A stretch of DNA of 24,922 bases from an uncultured Porphyromonadaceae bacterium (GCA_900541865.1 UQLO01000034.1:1-24922), one strand, 5' to 3'; counted from the first letter of the stretch, positions 15,928 through 23,942 are shown. Made by a program: numbers and translations. The notes: a model not told the origin generated them from the sequence alone.

Positions 15928-18078
15928 TCAGAGGGCTACCTTGGTCACGGTAGAACCTGCGCGGCGGATGAAGATGCCGTTTGCGGGGTTGGCAACGGGA
16001 CGGCCCTGGAGGTCGAAGTACTCGGCCGGGGCGGCAGCGTCGACGCTGATGTTCTCAACGCCGGTGGTCTGCTTGTTGATGGAGATCTGCTTGGTCTCGC
16101 TCTGCACGCCCTTGTTCTCGGCGTAGTAGGTGAGCAGGTCGCCGTCGACAACGGGAACTTTCTCGGTGTGCTTGGTCACTTCGAGACCGTCCTTGCTGAC
16201 AGCCATGAAGGCGGGACGCTCGGAAGCAACGTTGTAGTAAACAACCACGCCATTCTCGCTGTCGTAGACGAAGTCGGCAAGGTATTCGCCGTCGCCGGTT
16301 TCCTCGAACACAACCTCTACAGAGGGTGCCTCTACGCCCTGACCGGCAGACTCGATGAAGATGTGCACATCTTCCTGACCGCTTCCATAGCAAGCGAAGA
16401 GATTGTTGGTGTCGTTGTACCGAATAATATTTCGACCCTGGTCGTTTAGCGAGAAGGTGATTACAGCTGCGTCATTTGTTCCAATGGTCACAGTTGCATA
16501 AATCGGGTCTGTTGAAAGTCGCAGGTAATTGTTCTTACCGGTAGCAGCCGGAGTAAGATAGCTGTCAACCTCAGTGCCAAGCTTTTTGAAGGCATACTTG
16601 CCATCGGAAACCAACAGTTCGAATTCAGCAACACCTTCAGCTTCGGTGACGGCGGTCTTATCTGTGTTAAGCGTTACGCCAACAGCCGGGAAGTTGCGGT
16701 CGGCATTAGTTTTAGAGAGAGACTTGCTATTTTCGATGTTCACGATGATGATCTTGGCACCGGCAACGAGCTGGTTGACATCGGTTACGAGGGCGTATCC
16801 GCCGGCGACGATGGAGGCGTCGGTAACGGTGAGGACGTAGGAAGCGGCGCCTTCGTACTTGGCGGGGTTGGCGGGAGTTGCGGAGATGGTGGTGTTGCCG
16901 GCGGCGAGGATGGTGACTGCGCCTTCGGCATCGACGGTGGCAACGCGTTCGTTGGACGAAGCGTAGACTACCTCAATAGCGGCTTCGTTGGTCAGTGCGG
17001 GGAAGTCGCCGTGCTCGGTGGAGTTGAGGTATTTCTCGACGGCAGCTTCGCTGTAGGCAAGAGCGGCGTCGATTTTCTTTACGATGATAGTGTAGCTGGC
17101 CTTGCCGGCTTTGTATTCATCGTTTTCGGCTGCGGTAGCGGTGATGACGGCAGTACCGGCAGCGCCGATAACTATGGTGCCATCGTTTTCGTCGACAAGA
17201 GCAACGCCTTCATCGCTGGAAGTGTAGACGATGGCAGCGTTGGTGGCCTTGTTGAGGTTGGGAGCTTCGAAGTCCTCAGCCTCTACGTAGGTGGTGAACT
17301 CAGTGACGTCGCCGAAGCTCAGACCTGCTTCCTGACGGAGGTCGGGAGCAGCTGTTACGACAACCTTGAGGGTAGCCTCACCGGCAGCGTAAGTCTCGGT
17401 GGCAGGGGTGGTAGCAGTGATGACAGCTTCGCCTTCGGTGTAAGCGTACACAACGCCGTCCTCGAGGGCAGCCACGGCGGGTTTGGAGGAGGTGTAGGTA
17501 ACCTCAACGCCTTCGGGCACACCGGTCAGGGCAGGAGCCTCAACCATATCGTCGACCACCATCTCCAGAGTCTCCTTAGCAAACGCCAGGGTAACGGGAG
17601 TGAGGGGCGCACCGGCGGTCTCGTAAGTGATTACAATCTTCACGAAAGCGCCATTGCTGCCAACTGTAAATCCGAGATTGGCTTCAGAACCGGAGCAAGC
17701 AACGACAAACTCTTGGGTATTCACAGAATTAGAAGTACCCTCATTAAGAGTATAAGCAGTTACAATGCCCGTTTTATACATATTGAACGCTACAGACTTA
17801 ATCTCACCATCGGGGACAGAGACGCCTATAGAAACGCCACTGTTTTTGTAAGCACGGAGGCCATCGCTCCAAAGACGCCAGCCATTTCCTTTTGTTTTAT
17901 TCAACGAAAGGCTGACGCCTTCACTCTGCACCTTAGTGCCGTTGGCAAGATAGGACGAGGAGTTACGTTCAAGGCCATAATCGTTGGTTGCGAAATCAAA
18001 CGTTACGGTCTTCGTCTCCGCGCCGGCCAGGCCTGCAAGGGCGAGGACCATTGTGAATAGAAGTAAAACTCGTTTCAT
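15928..18078 (-). CDS. Secreted Ig-like (BIG2-type) repeat protein with C-terminal sorting-like tail
   Basis: A 716-residue exported protein of unknown role. Residues 1-20 are a signal peptide (MKRVLLLFTMVLALAGLAGA). Residues 21-157 look like a beta-sandwich with a TFDFATNDYG start. Three bacterial Ig-like repeats follow at about 160-243, 248-334 and 337-419. Each has the (T/A)SS-x-x-x-V-A-x-V/L core and an Ala-Val-Ile-Thr-Ala-Thr-like strand, then a YxAGxA(S/T)Y-type closing strand. Residues about 425-580 form another beta-rich domain starting GGYALVTDVNQL and ending VHIFIESAG. The last 30 residues (EYFDLQGRPVANPANGIFI) resemble the short C-terminal domains of Bacteroidales secreted proteins that suggest type IX-like sorting. 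It is likely cell-surface, adhesive or a scaffold, by analogy only. The gene is monocistronic with its own terminator and diverges from the propeller-amidase operon. Its first and central domains are visibly AT-richer than the Ig repeats. Confidence 0.82.
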   Translation of the reverse strand: MKRVLLLFTMVLALAGLAGAETKTVTFDFATNDYGLERNSSSYLANGTKVQSEGVSLSLNKTKGNGWRLWSDGLRAYKNSGVSIGVSVPDGEIKSVAFNMYKTGIVTAYTLNEGTSNSVNTQEFVVACSGSEANLGFTVGSNGAFVKIVITYETAGAPLTPVTLAFAKETLEMVVDDMVEAPALTGVPEGVEVTYTSSKPAVAALEDGVVYAYTEGEAVITATTPATETYAAGEATLKVVVTAAPDLRQEAGLSFGDVTEFTTYVEAEDFEAPNLNKATNAAIVYTSSDEGVALVDENDGTIVIGAAGTAVITATAAENDEYKAGKASYTIIVKKIDAALAYSEAAVEKYLNSTEHGDFPALTNEAAIEVVYASSNERVATVDAEGAVTILAAGNTTISATPANPAKYEGAASYVLTVTDASIVAGGYALVTDVNQLVAGAKIIIVNIENSKSLSKTNADRNFPAVGVTLNTDKTAVTEAEGVAEFELLVSDGKYAFKKLGTEVDSYLTPAATGKNNYLRLSTDPIYATVTIGTNDAAVITFSLNDQGRNIIRYNDTNNLFACYGSGQEDVHIFIESAGQGVEAPSVEVVFEETGDGEYLADFVYDSENGVVVYYNVASERPAFMAVSKDGLEVTKHTEKVPVVDGDLLTYYAENKGVQSETKQISINKQTTGVENISVDAAAPAEYFDLQGRPVANPANGIFIRRAGSTVTKVAL

Positions 18079-18125
18079 AGATTTACTTTTGGATTGGTTT
18101 ATAATTAGGGTTATTGGTTTTTAGA

Positions 18126-18254
18126 AGAACATTGAAAAATGAGAACATTGATATGACGATGCGGGGCGGCGGTCAATCCTAAACCTCCGCTCCATTTCCC
18201 TAAAACGCTAATAATGAACGACGGGCATATACATAGCCATACAAAGAACATTGA
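18126..18254. repeat. Three direct copies of AGAACATTGA
   Basis: Exact copies lie at 18126-18135, 18142-18151 and 18245-18254. The first two start 16 bases apart, about one and a half helical turns, and the third is 103 bases further on. The last two share an eleventh base (T). The direct orientation and promoter-region position fit binding sites for a regulator, but none is known to me for this sequence. Confidence 0.6.
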
Positions 18255-18386
18255 TGCGAAACCGGACCAGCCAATTCACACCGCGAAATTACACAAAAGT
18301 TGGGCGTCGGCATAGGGTTAAATTCTTAAAATATGTTAACGAAATATATTTTTCATGATTTTTTATGCCGTTGAGAAATTTATGTT

Positions 18387-18394
18387 TAATTTTG
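18387..18394 (+). promoter_or_regulatory. -7 promoter box of the propeller-amidase operon
   Basis: TAATTTTG is an exact TAnnTTTG match 57 bases upstream of the ATG at 18451. The -33 position has only T-rich sequence with no clean TTTG, which may indicate a promoter needing an activator. Confidence 0.5.
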
Positions 18395-18450
18395 GGGCAA
18401 ATTATCAAAAACAACACTTATTACTAACCTATCTAATTACCACACGCCAA

Positions 18451-19296
18451 ATGAAAAAGCACTACCTTACTGTGCTGGCGCTTGCAGCTTTGGCTGCAGC
18501 CCCCGCGTTCGGTCAGGCCCGCGCCACCTCGCAGCCCGAGAAGCTGCTTGAGGCTCCGACGGGACTGATGGCCCCGGTATGGTCGCCCGACGGCAGCAAG
18601 ATTGCCGTGACCACCGACAACTACACGGGCATACTCGTGGCAAATGCCGACGGCAGCAACTTCCGCGCCCTGACCATGGACGCCGGCACCGGCTACAAGA
18701 TGGCCTGGAGCGCCGACGGCAGCGCCATCACCGGTCGCGCCAAGAGCCTCGACGGTGCTATGATAATGCACCAGATGCGCCGCTACGAGCTGGCCGGCGG
18801 CACCACCGCCACCACCGCTCGCCTGCGCACCAGCGCCGAGCCGGCCGCACAGAGCGCCAGCGGCATCTACGCCGCCATGGTATCCGACCCAGCCACGGCA
18901 GCCGCCGCCATACCTGCCCTGGCAGAGTTTGCCGGCAAGACCGTGATCAACCCCGCGCTCAGCCCCGACGGCAGCGCCATCGCCTTCCAGATTCCCGGCA
19001 AGGGTATGTGGGTCATCGGCGCCGACGGCAGCGGCCTGCGCAGCCTCGGCAAGGGCTCGCACCCGAGCTGGCTGCCCGACAGCCGCACCGTGGTCTTCAC
19101 CATAGTCGAGGACAACGGCAGCGCCTTCACCGCCTCCACCCTAATGAGCATGGACACCGCCACCGGCGTCCGCGCCACCCTCTTTACGGCAAACGGCTTC
19201 CTGCCGATGACACCGGCCGTGTCGCCCGACGGCACCAAGGTAGCCTTCGAGAACGCCGCCGACGCCTGCATCTACACTATTAACATCGAAAACTGA
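18451..19296 (+). CDS. Exported TolB-like beta-propeller protein
   Basis: The 281-residue product begins with a signal peptide (MKKHYLTVLALAALAAAPAFG, cleavage near residue 21-23). It then carries repeated TolB/WD40-like PD40 motifs: WSPDGSKIAV (44-53), WSADGSAITG (86-95), LSPDGSAIAF (170-179) and VSPDGTKVAF (257-266), with looser copies such as WLPDSRTVVF. Each would form the inner strands of one propeller blade; five or six blades are likely. Such proteins in the periplasm or at the surface usually act as binding platforms; no catalytic site is visible. I chose ATG at 18451 because the signal peptide begins there; an upstream in-frame ATG at 18355 adds a 32-residue tail that crosses the promoter. 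The stop codon is followed after 7 bases by the amidase start, so the two are co-expressed and perhaps form a complex (inference). Confidence 0.85.
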   Translation: MKKHYLTVLALAALAAAPAFGQARATSQPEKLLEAPTGLMAPVWSPDGSKIAVTTDNYTGILVANADGSNFRALTMDAGTGYKMAWSADGSAITGRAKSLDGAMIMHQMRRYELAGGTTATTARLRTSAEPAAQSASGIYAAMVSDPATAAAAIPALAEFAGKTVINPALSPDGSAIAFQIPGKGMWVIGADGSGLRSLGKGSHPSWLPDSRTVVFTIVEDNGSAFTASTLMSMDTATGVRATLFTANGFLPMTPAVSPDGTKVAFENAADACIYTINIEN

Positions 19297-19303
19297 ACCG
19301 ACC

Positions 19304-21871
19304 ATGGCTAAGACATTCAATCGCATCGCGCGCATAGCGCTTATGGCCGGCACAGCAATGGTGGCCATGCCCCTCACCGCAGCCGAAGTGGAAGGCTGGG
19401 GAACTTTCAAACTCTACCTCGACCCGGGACACGCCGGACGCGAAAACCAGGGCCTGTGGGGCTACTCCGAAGCCGAAAAGACCCTGCGCGTGGCTCTCAA
19501 CATCCGCGATTTCCTGCAGACCTACACCGATATGCCGGAAGACGCCATCAAGCTCTGCCGCGAGACCGACGCTGACCAGATTTCGCTCGAAGAACGCTCC
19601 GACGAAGCCAATGCCTGGGGCGCCGACTTCTACTACTCCATCCACTCCGACGCTTCGGCTTCGGTAAACACCATCGTTACGCTCTTCGGCGGATGGTGCG
19701 TCGACGGCCAGCTCGTCGAGAAGACGCCCAACGGCGGCAAGGCTTACGGCGAGTTCCTCAACCCGAACCTCGCCGGCGTGATGCGCGTGGGCACCCGCGG
19801 CAACCGCTACGACCGCGACTACTACATGCCCACCACCGGCACCCACGAGAACCAGTTCCCCTACCTGAGCGTGAACCGCCGCTCCAACATGCCCTCCCTG
19901 CTCAGCGAGGGCGGCTACCACACACTGGCCGAACAGCAGCAGCGCAACCTCAACGACGACTACAAGCGCCTTGAGGCTTTCGCCGCCTTCCAGTCGATTC
20001 TCCAGTACCGTGGCCTGGCCCGTCCGGCTCAGACCTTCATGACGGGTATGGTGACCAACTCGGAGAACAATCAGCCCATCAACGGCGCCACCATCACCGT
20101 GGGCGACCGCACCTACACCACCGATACCTACGAGAGCCTCTTCAACAAGTACACCAAGAACCCGAACCTGATCCACAACGGTTTCTACGTGTTCGAAGGC
20201 CTTGAGGCCGGCTCCTCTGTAGAAGTCAAGTTCGAGGCACCCGGTTTCGAAACGCGCACCGAGACCGTCACCATCAACGGCGGCGGCGAGACCTCGGCCG
20301 ACTACGTTACCTTCCTCGACGTTGCTCTGACCAACGCCTCCCCGGCCAAGGTCGACGCCATCTCGCTGACCGACCTGGAGAGCGTTTCGGGCATCTATCC
20401 TCTGGTTATCACCTTCTCCCGCAATATGGACCGCGCCAGCGTGGAAGCCGCTTTCTCCATCGACAACGACGCCACCTGCGCCCTGAGCTGGGAAAACGAC
20501 TACACCCTCAACGTCGACCTGAGCACACTCGAGCCCCTGTGGGAGTACACCATCACCATCGACGGCTCCGTGGCTAAGAACAGCCAGACCGGCCAGCTGC
20601 TCGACGGCGACGGCGACGGCGCCGAAGGCGGCGACTACGTGCTGACCTTCACCATGGCCGAGCCGGACGTTACCGCTCCCGAAGTGGTGTCGACCTATCC
20701 CGAAGCCGACGGCGAAGCTCTCTACTGCCAGCGTCCGCCCATCAGCATCGAGTTCGACGAAATCATCGACTGGAACGAAGACCGCAACAGCGGCTGGTTC
20801 GAAGTCAAGGACTCCAAAGGCAAGGTTTATGAAATCGGCCACATCACTCACGCCATCGTCGGCGAAGCTTCCGTGCTGATGTGCTACCTGGCCGAGGACC
20901 TCGCCTCCGACGTTGCAGTGCTCGTTACCTGCAAGCCCGTCAAGGACCTCTCGGGCAACGAAACCGAACCCATCGCCCTGCGCTTCCTGAGCGAGTGCCG
21001 CAACAAGCTCACCTCCGAGGAAATCATACCTCTGGACGGCATGGGCGAGTTCTGGGCCCCCAACGGCTCCGGCTCAACCAAGGGTCTGACCGAAGAAGGC
21101 AACGAAGCCGGTACCTTCGGCTTCTCGCCCTACCACGGCCAGAACTCGGCGTTCTACATCACCTACTCCTTCGACCAGGACTACAGCGACCCGTCGTTCC
21201 CCAACGGCTACTGGTATATCCGCGACCACAACAAGACCGGCGCCAACAACCAGCTCAAGAACCAGACGGGCATCATCACCATGTGGGTCTACGGCGACCA
21301 CTCCCTCAACCGCACCGGCTTCCTGATGCGCGACTTCTCCTCGAACGCTCTTGTTCGCAAGGCCGACGAGATGGTTGTCGACTTCCTGGGCTGGCATCAG
21401 TTCGTTTGGGACTTCGAAAACGATGAAATCGCCAACTTCACCGGTGAGGCCGGCAAGCAGAAGTTCAAAAAATGGTATTTCGACGCCATCTACATCGACC
21501 ACAACTTCGCCGACGGCGAAGCCATCACCGATCCCGAAGAAGACGGCTACACCGCATGGGCCGGCCAGATGGCTTACTATGAGCTGGTGCGCACCACTTG
21601 GGACGACACTCCCCGCACCGCCTCCATCGAAGACATCGACCTCCCCGGCAGCGGCATCGACGCAGCCATCGCCGCCGACTTCAGCGTAAGCCTGCGCAAC
21701 GGCATCCTCACCGTGGGCGCCGAAGCCACCATCGCCGTCTACGGCATCGACGGCCGCCTCGAGCTCAACACCGTGGGCACATCCGCCAACCTCAACGCTC
21801 TCAACGCCGGCGTGCACATCATCCGCGTGACCACCACCGAGGGCACCCGCACTCTCAAGGCCGTTCTCTAA
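19304..21871 (+). CDS. Secreted multidomain N-acetylmuramoyl-L-alanine amidase (Amidase_3 type)
   Basis: An 855-residue exported protein with a signal peptide (about residues 1-27). Residues 33-236 are a zinc amidase of the Amidase_3 family, which cuts the bond between MurNAc and L-Ala in peptidoglycan. The expected ligands are His43 in LDPGHAG, Glu58 in SEAEKT and His114 in YSIHSDA, with catalytic Glu202 in LLSEGGYHT. Residues about 243-340 look like a carboxypeptidase-regulatory-like beta domain (MTGMVTNSENNQPINGATIT). Two Ig-like domains of the SbsA/Big_5 kind follow at about 347-452 and 456-563 (LVITFSRNMDRASVEAAFSI; ISIEFDEIIDW). Residues about 570-768 are an aromatic-rich beta-sandwich, possibly carbohydrate-binding. 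The tail (about 795-855; VYGIDGRLELN, then GVHIIRVTTTEGTRTLKAVL) matches type A sorting-domain character. Ordinary amidases lack this architecture, so the protein probably works outside the outer membrane. A strong terminator follows. Confidence 0.85.
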   Translation: MAKTFNRIARIALMAGTAMVAMPLTAAEVEGWGTFKLYLDPGHAGRENQGLWGYSEAEKTLRVALNIRDFLQTYTDMPEDAIKLCRETDADQISLEERSDEANAWGADFYYSIHSDASASVNTIVTLFGGWCVDGQLVEKTPNGGKAYGEFLNPNLAGVMRVGTRGNRYDRDYYMPTTGTHENQFPYLSVNRRSNMPSLLSEGGYHTLAEQQQRNLNDDYKRLEAFAAFQSILQYRGLARPAQTFMTGMVTNSENNQPINGATITVGDRTYTTDTYESLFNKYTKNPNLIHNGFYVFEGLEAGSSVEVKFEAPGFETRTETVTINGGGETSADYVTFLDVALTNASPAKVDAISLTDLESVSGIYPLVITFSRNMDRASVEAAFSIDNDATCALSWENDYTLNVDLSTLEPLWEYTITIDGSVAKNSQTGQLLDGDGDGAEGGDYVLTFTMAEPDVTAPEVVSTYPEADGEALYCQRPPISIEFDEIIDWNEDRNSGWFEVKDSKGKVYEIGHITHAIVGEASVLMCYLAEDLASDVAVLVTCKPVKDLSGNETEPIALRFLSECRNKLTSEEIIPLDGMGEFWAPNGSGSTKGLTEEGNEAGTFGFSPYHGQNSAFYITYSFDQDYSDPSFPNGYWYIRDHNKTGANNQLKNQTGIITMWVYGDHSLNRTGFLMRDFSSNALVRKADEMVVDFLGWHQFVWDFENDEIANFTGEAGKQKFKKWYFDAIYIDHNFADGEAITDPEEDGYTAWAGQMAYYELVRTTWDDTPRTASIEDIDLPGSGIDAAIAADFSVSLRNGILTVGAEATIAVYGIDGRLELNTVGTSANLNALNAGVHIIRVTTTEGTRTLKAVL

Positions 21872-21893
21872 TCCGGTCTTAACCGATATTACT

Positions 21894-21932
21894 GCAGCCG
21901 CAGCGGCCCAGCGCCGATGCGGCTGCTTTTTT
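21894..21932 (+). terminator. Intrinsic terminator of the propeller-amidase operon
   Basis: GCAGCCGCA (21894-21902) pairs perfectly with TGCGGCTGC (21918-21926), directly followed by six T. It lies 22 bases past the amidase stop codon and three bases before the panB -33 box. Confidence 0.9.
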
Positions 21933-21934
21933 AA

Positions 21935-21965
21935 TTTGGTGTTTCAACTATTTTATCTAATTTTG
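21935..21965 (+). promoter_or_regulatory. panB operon promoter
   Basis: TTTG (21935-21938), a 19-base spacer and TAATTTTG (21958-21965) match the Bacteroidota consensus exactly. The leader would be about 35 bases to the ATG at 22006. Confidence 0.88.
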
Positions 21966-22005
21966 CGCCAAAATTCTGGCGGGCAACCGCCGTAAATTCC
22001 AAAAA

Positions 22006-22827
22006 ATGTCTACAAACACCACAGACAATCAGCGCAAAGTAACCACACGCCGACTCATCGAGATGAAGTCGCGCGGCGAAAAAATAGCCATGCTCACCGC
22101 CTACGACTACTCGATGGCCAAACTCATCGACGAGGCCGGCATGGACGTTATCCTGGTAGGCGACAGTGCCTCCAACGTTATGGCGGGCAACGTGACCACC
22201 CTCCCGATGACCCTCGACCAGATGATCTACCACGCCAAGAGCGTCATCAAAGGCACCCAGCGTGCTCTCGTTGTGTGCGACATGCCCTTCGGCTCCTACC
22301 AGGGCAACTCCAAGGAGGCCCTGGCCAACGCTATCCGCATAATGAAGGAAAGCCACGCCGAAGCAGTAAAACTCGAAGGCGGCTCCGAAATCAGCGAGTG
22401 TATAGAGCGCATCCTCAGCGCCGGTATCCCCGTGATGGGTCATCTGGGTCTGACACCCCAGAGCATCAACAAGTTCGGCACCTACGCCGTGCGCGCCAAG
22501 GACGAGCGCGAGGCCGAAAAGCTCATCGCCGACGCCAAACTGCTCGAAGAGCTGGGCTGCTTCGCCATCGTACTGGAGAAGATACCGGCCGCTCTGGCCG
22601 AAAAGGTGTCCAAATCGCTCTCCATACCAACCATCGGAATCGGTGCCGGAGGCGGCTGCGACGGCCAGGTGCTCGTTATGCACGACATGCTGGGCATCAA
22701 CAAGGGCTTTTCGCCCAAATTCCTGCGCCGCTACGCCGACCTCTCGACGGTGATCAACGACGCCGTGGGCGCTTATATCGCCGATGTTAAAAGCGGAGAC
22801 TTTCCCAACGCCAACGAGCAGTACTAA
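22006..22827 (+). CDS. panB: 3-methyl-2-oxobutanoate hydroxymethyltransferase (PanB)
   Basis: PanB transfers a hydroxymethyl group from 5,10-methylenetetrahydrofolate to 2-oxoisovalerate, giving ketopantoate, the first committed step of pantothenate and coenzyme A synthesis. The 273-residue length is typical. The TIM-barrel motifs are complete: MLTAYDYSMAKL, VILVGDSASNVMAG (metal-binding Asp), VVCDMPFGSYQ (second metal Asp), VKLEGG, PVMGHLGLTPQS, FAIVLEKIP with the presumed catalytic Glu, and PTIGIGAGGGCDGQVLVMHD. The ATG at 22006 follows an exact promoter. No panC, panD or panE is adjacent. The 3' end overlaps the next gene by 44 bases, so expression is coupled. Confidence 0.97.
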   Translation: MSTNTTDNQRKVTTRRLIEMKSRGEKIAMLTAYDYSMAKLIDEAGMDVILVGDSASNVMAGNVTTLPMTLDQMIYHAKSVIKGTQRALVVCDMPFGSYQGNSKEALANAIRIMKESHAEAVKLEGGSEISECIERILSAGIPVMGHLGLTPQSINKFGTYAVRAKDEREAEKLIADAKLLEELGCFAIVLEKIPAALAEKVSKSLSIPTIGIGAGGGCDGQVLVMHDMLGINKGFSPKFLRRYADLSTVINDAVGAYIADVKSGDFPNANEQY

Positions 22828-23305
22828 GCCGACGGCGGCAGCCGAAACCGACGCCGCCGACTTCGCGCGCCGCTACGGTCCCTGCCGCACCGACGGCGCC
22901 CGCTGCGCGGGCTGCCCGAAGTTGGGGCGACGCTGGAGCTGTCCGCCCTTCGAGGGTGATGACCCCTTCTCGGCGGCGCTGGCTGCCATGCCGGGTGCAC
23001 GGCTGAGGCTGATGGCCTTCGAAGGCGACGCCGAGGGCGCCGATAGCGCCACTCTGGCTCTCGAAAAGGACGGCGCGGCAGCCTTCACCGCAGGCGGCTG
23101 CCGGCTCTGCGAGCCCGCCGACTGCGCGCGAGCACTCGGCGAGCCCTGCCGCCACCCCGAGCGTATGCGGCCCTCGCTGCAGGCCTGCGGCCTCGACCTC
23201 ACCGCCGCCGCCCGCGACCTCCTGGGTATCACCCTGCAGTGGGGACCGGACGCAAAAACAATATTCATCACAGGGTTGTTAATCCCCCAAAACGAAAAGT
23301 CATGA
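22784..23305 (+). CDS. DUF2284-type predicted metal-binding protein
   Basis: The 173-residue product matches the cysteine pattern of DUF2284 proteins. An N-terminal cluster has Cys34, Cys41, Cys44 and Cys53 in a CAGCPKLGRRWSCPPF context, the family's hallmark C-P-x-x-G-x-x-W-S-C-P-P line. A second cluster, GGCRLCEPADCARALGEPCRHPERMRPS, is followed by the usual ACGLDL. The cysteines probably bind a metal or an iron-sulfur cluster. The family has no proven function that I know of. The ATG at 22784 is the only usable start before the first cluster (the next in-frame Met is residue 69), so it overlaps panB by 44 bases in another frame. The stop TGA overlaps the next start as ATGA. Ala and Arg are unusually abundant. 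Confidence 0.82.
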   Translation: MLKAETFPTPTSSTKPTAAAETDAADFARRYGPCRTDGARCAGCPKLGRRWSCPPFEGDDPFSAALAAMPGARLRLMAFEGDAEGADSATLALEKDGAAAFTAGGCRLCEPADCARALGEPCRHPERMRPSLQACGLDLTAAARDLLGITLQWGPDAKTIFITGLLIPQNEKS

Positions 23306-23856
23306 AATCTAACGTCTACACCCGCACCGGCGATGCCGGCACAACTTCCCTCGTAGGAGGCACACGGGCCTCCAAAGACGACGTACGCCTCGAAGCCTAC
23401 GGCACCGTGGACGAGCTCAACTCATGGCTCGGACTGGTGGACAGCTCGCAAGCCCTGCCGGAGGCCGCCCACGCCACCCTGCGCCGCGCCATGAACCACC
23501 TCTTCGACATAGGAGCCATACTGGCCACCGAAGCCGAATCCAAGTGGCAGCCCGCACCCTTCCCGGCCTCCGCCGTCGAAGCCCTCGAAGCCGACATCGA
23601 CGCCCTCGACGCTACCCTGCCCCGCCACAACCAATTCATCCTGCCCGGCGGACACCCCGACTCGGCCCGCGCAAACGTGGCCCGCGCCGTTGCCCGCCGC
23701 GCCGAGCGCCGCATAATCACCTTGCAGCGCACAGTGGCCGTCGACCCCACCGTTCTCCGCTACATCAACCGGCTGAGCGACTACCTCTTCGTACTGTCGC
23801 GCGCCATAAACATTTTGAACGGCAGCGATGAAATATTTTGGACAAAATCGTGTTGA
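23302..23856 (+). CDS. Cob(I)alamin adenosyltransferase, PduO type
   Basis: This enzyme transfers the 5'-deoxyadenosyl group of ATP to reduced cobalamin, making adenosylcobalamin for enzymes such as methylmalonyl-CoA mutase. The 184-residue chain is a four-helix bundle of normal length. The ATP-binding N-terminus is YTRTGDAGTTSLVGG, followed by the signature SKDDVRLEAYGTVDELNSWLG. The later helix motifs FILPGG, ARAVARRAERRI and YINRLSDYLFVLSRAIN are all present. I chose ATG at 23302, which overlaps the DUF2284 stop codon as ATGA and so implies translational coupling; an earlier in-frame start adds an unrelated 21-residue tail. No cobalamin riboswitch is seen. Its placement with panB may reflect shared cofactor supply, but this is inference. 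Confidence 0.95.
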   Translation: MKSNVYTRTGDAGTTSLVGGTRASKDDVRLEAYGTVDELNSWLGLVDSSQALPEAAHATLRRAMNHLFDIGAILATEAESKWQPAPFPASAVEALEADIDALDATLPRHNQFILPGGHPDSARANVARAVARRAERRIITLQRTVAVDPTVLRYINRLSDYLFVLSRAINILNGSDEIFWTKSC

Positions 23857-23880
23857 TATAGTATAAAAACGCTACCTTTG
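23852..23880 (+). promoter_or_regulatory. Promoter of the DUF2795 gene
   Basis: TACCTTTG (23873-23880) is an exact -7 box. GTTG at 23852-23855 lies 17 bases upstream, slightly closer than the ideal 19-21. The -33 box overlaps the end of the adenosyltransferase gene. The leader would be about 55 bases and AT-rich. Confidence 0.65.
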
Positions 23881-23942
23881 CACACTTTTAGCCCAAGGAT
23901 AATAAAACAAACCGCAAAAACAACCAAAAAACATATAGAATT

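Larger units (their letters stand above)
18079..18450. promoter_or_regulatory. Divergent AT-rich control region between two surface loci
   Basis: This 372-base gap has no credible gene and must hold the promoters of both the Ig-like gene (leftward) and the propeller-amidase operon (rightward). Rightward, an exact -7 box is seen at 18387-18394. Leftward, the best candidate is TAATTTCG at 18284-18291 (one mismatch, poor -33), which would give a leader of roughly 200 bases. The 10-mer AGAACATTGA occurs three times (18126, 18142 and 18245). The stretch is much more AT-rich than the flanking genes. Confidence 0.6.

Noticed and set aside
12066..15953. A 1295-codon open frame on the plus strand opposite purL
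   Set aside because: It is the antisense shadow of purL, made possible by GC-rich codon use. The translation is Ala/Gly/Val/His-rich with no domain, while purL has every catalytic motif.
16800..17600. Repeats in the Ig-like gene as a CRISPR or DNA repeat array
   Set aside because: The repetition is at protein level (Ig-like domains of about 85 residues) with diverged DNA; there are no regular short repeats and spacers.
19280..20851. A 523-codon minus-strand frame opposite the amidase gene
   Set aside because: A compositional shadow without a signal peptide or motifs; the amidase frame has a zinc site and a signal peptide.
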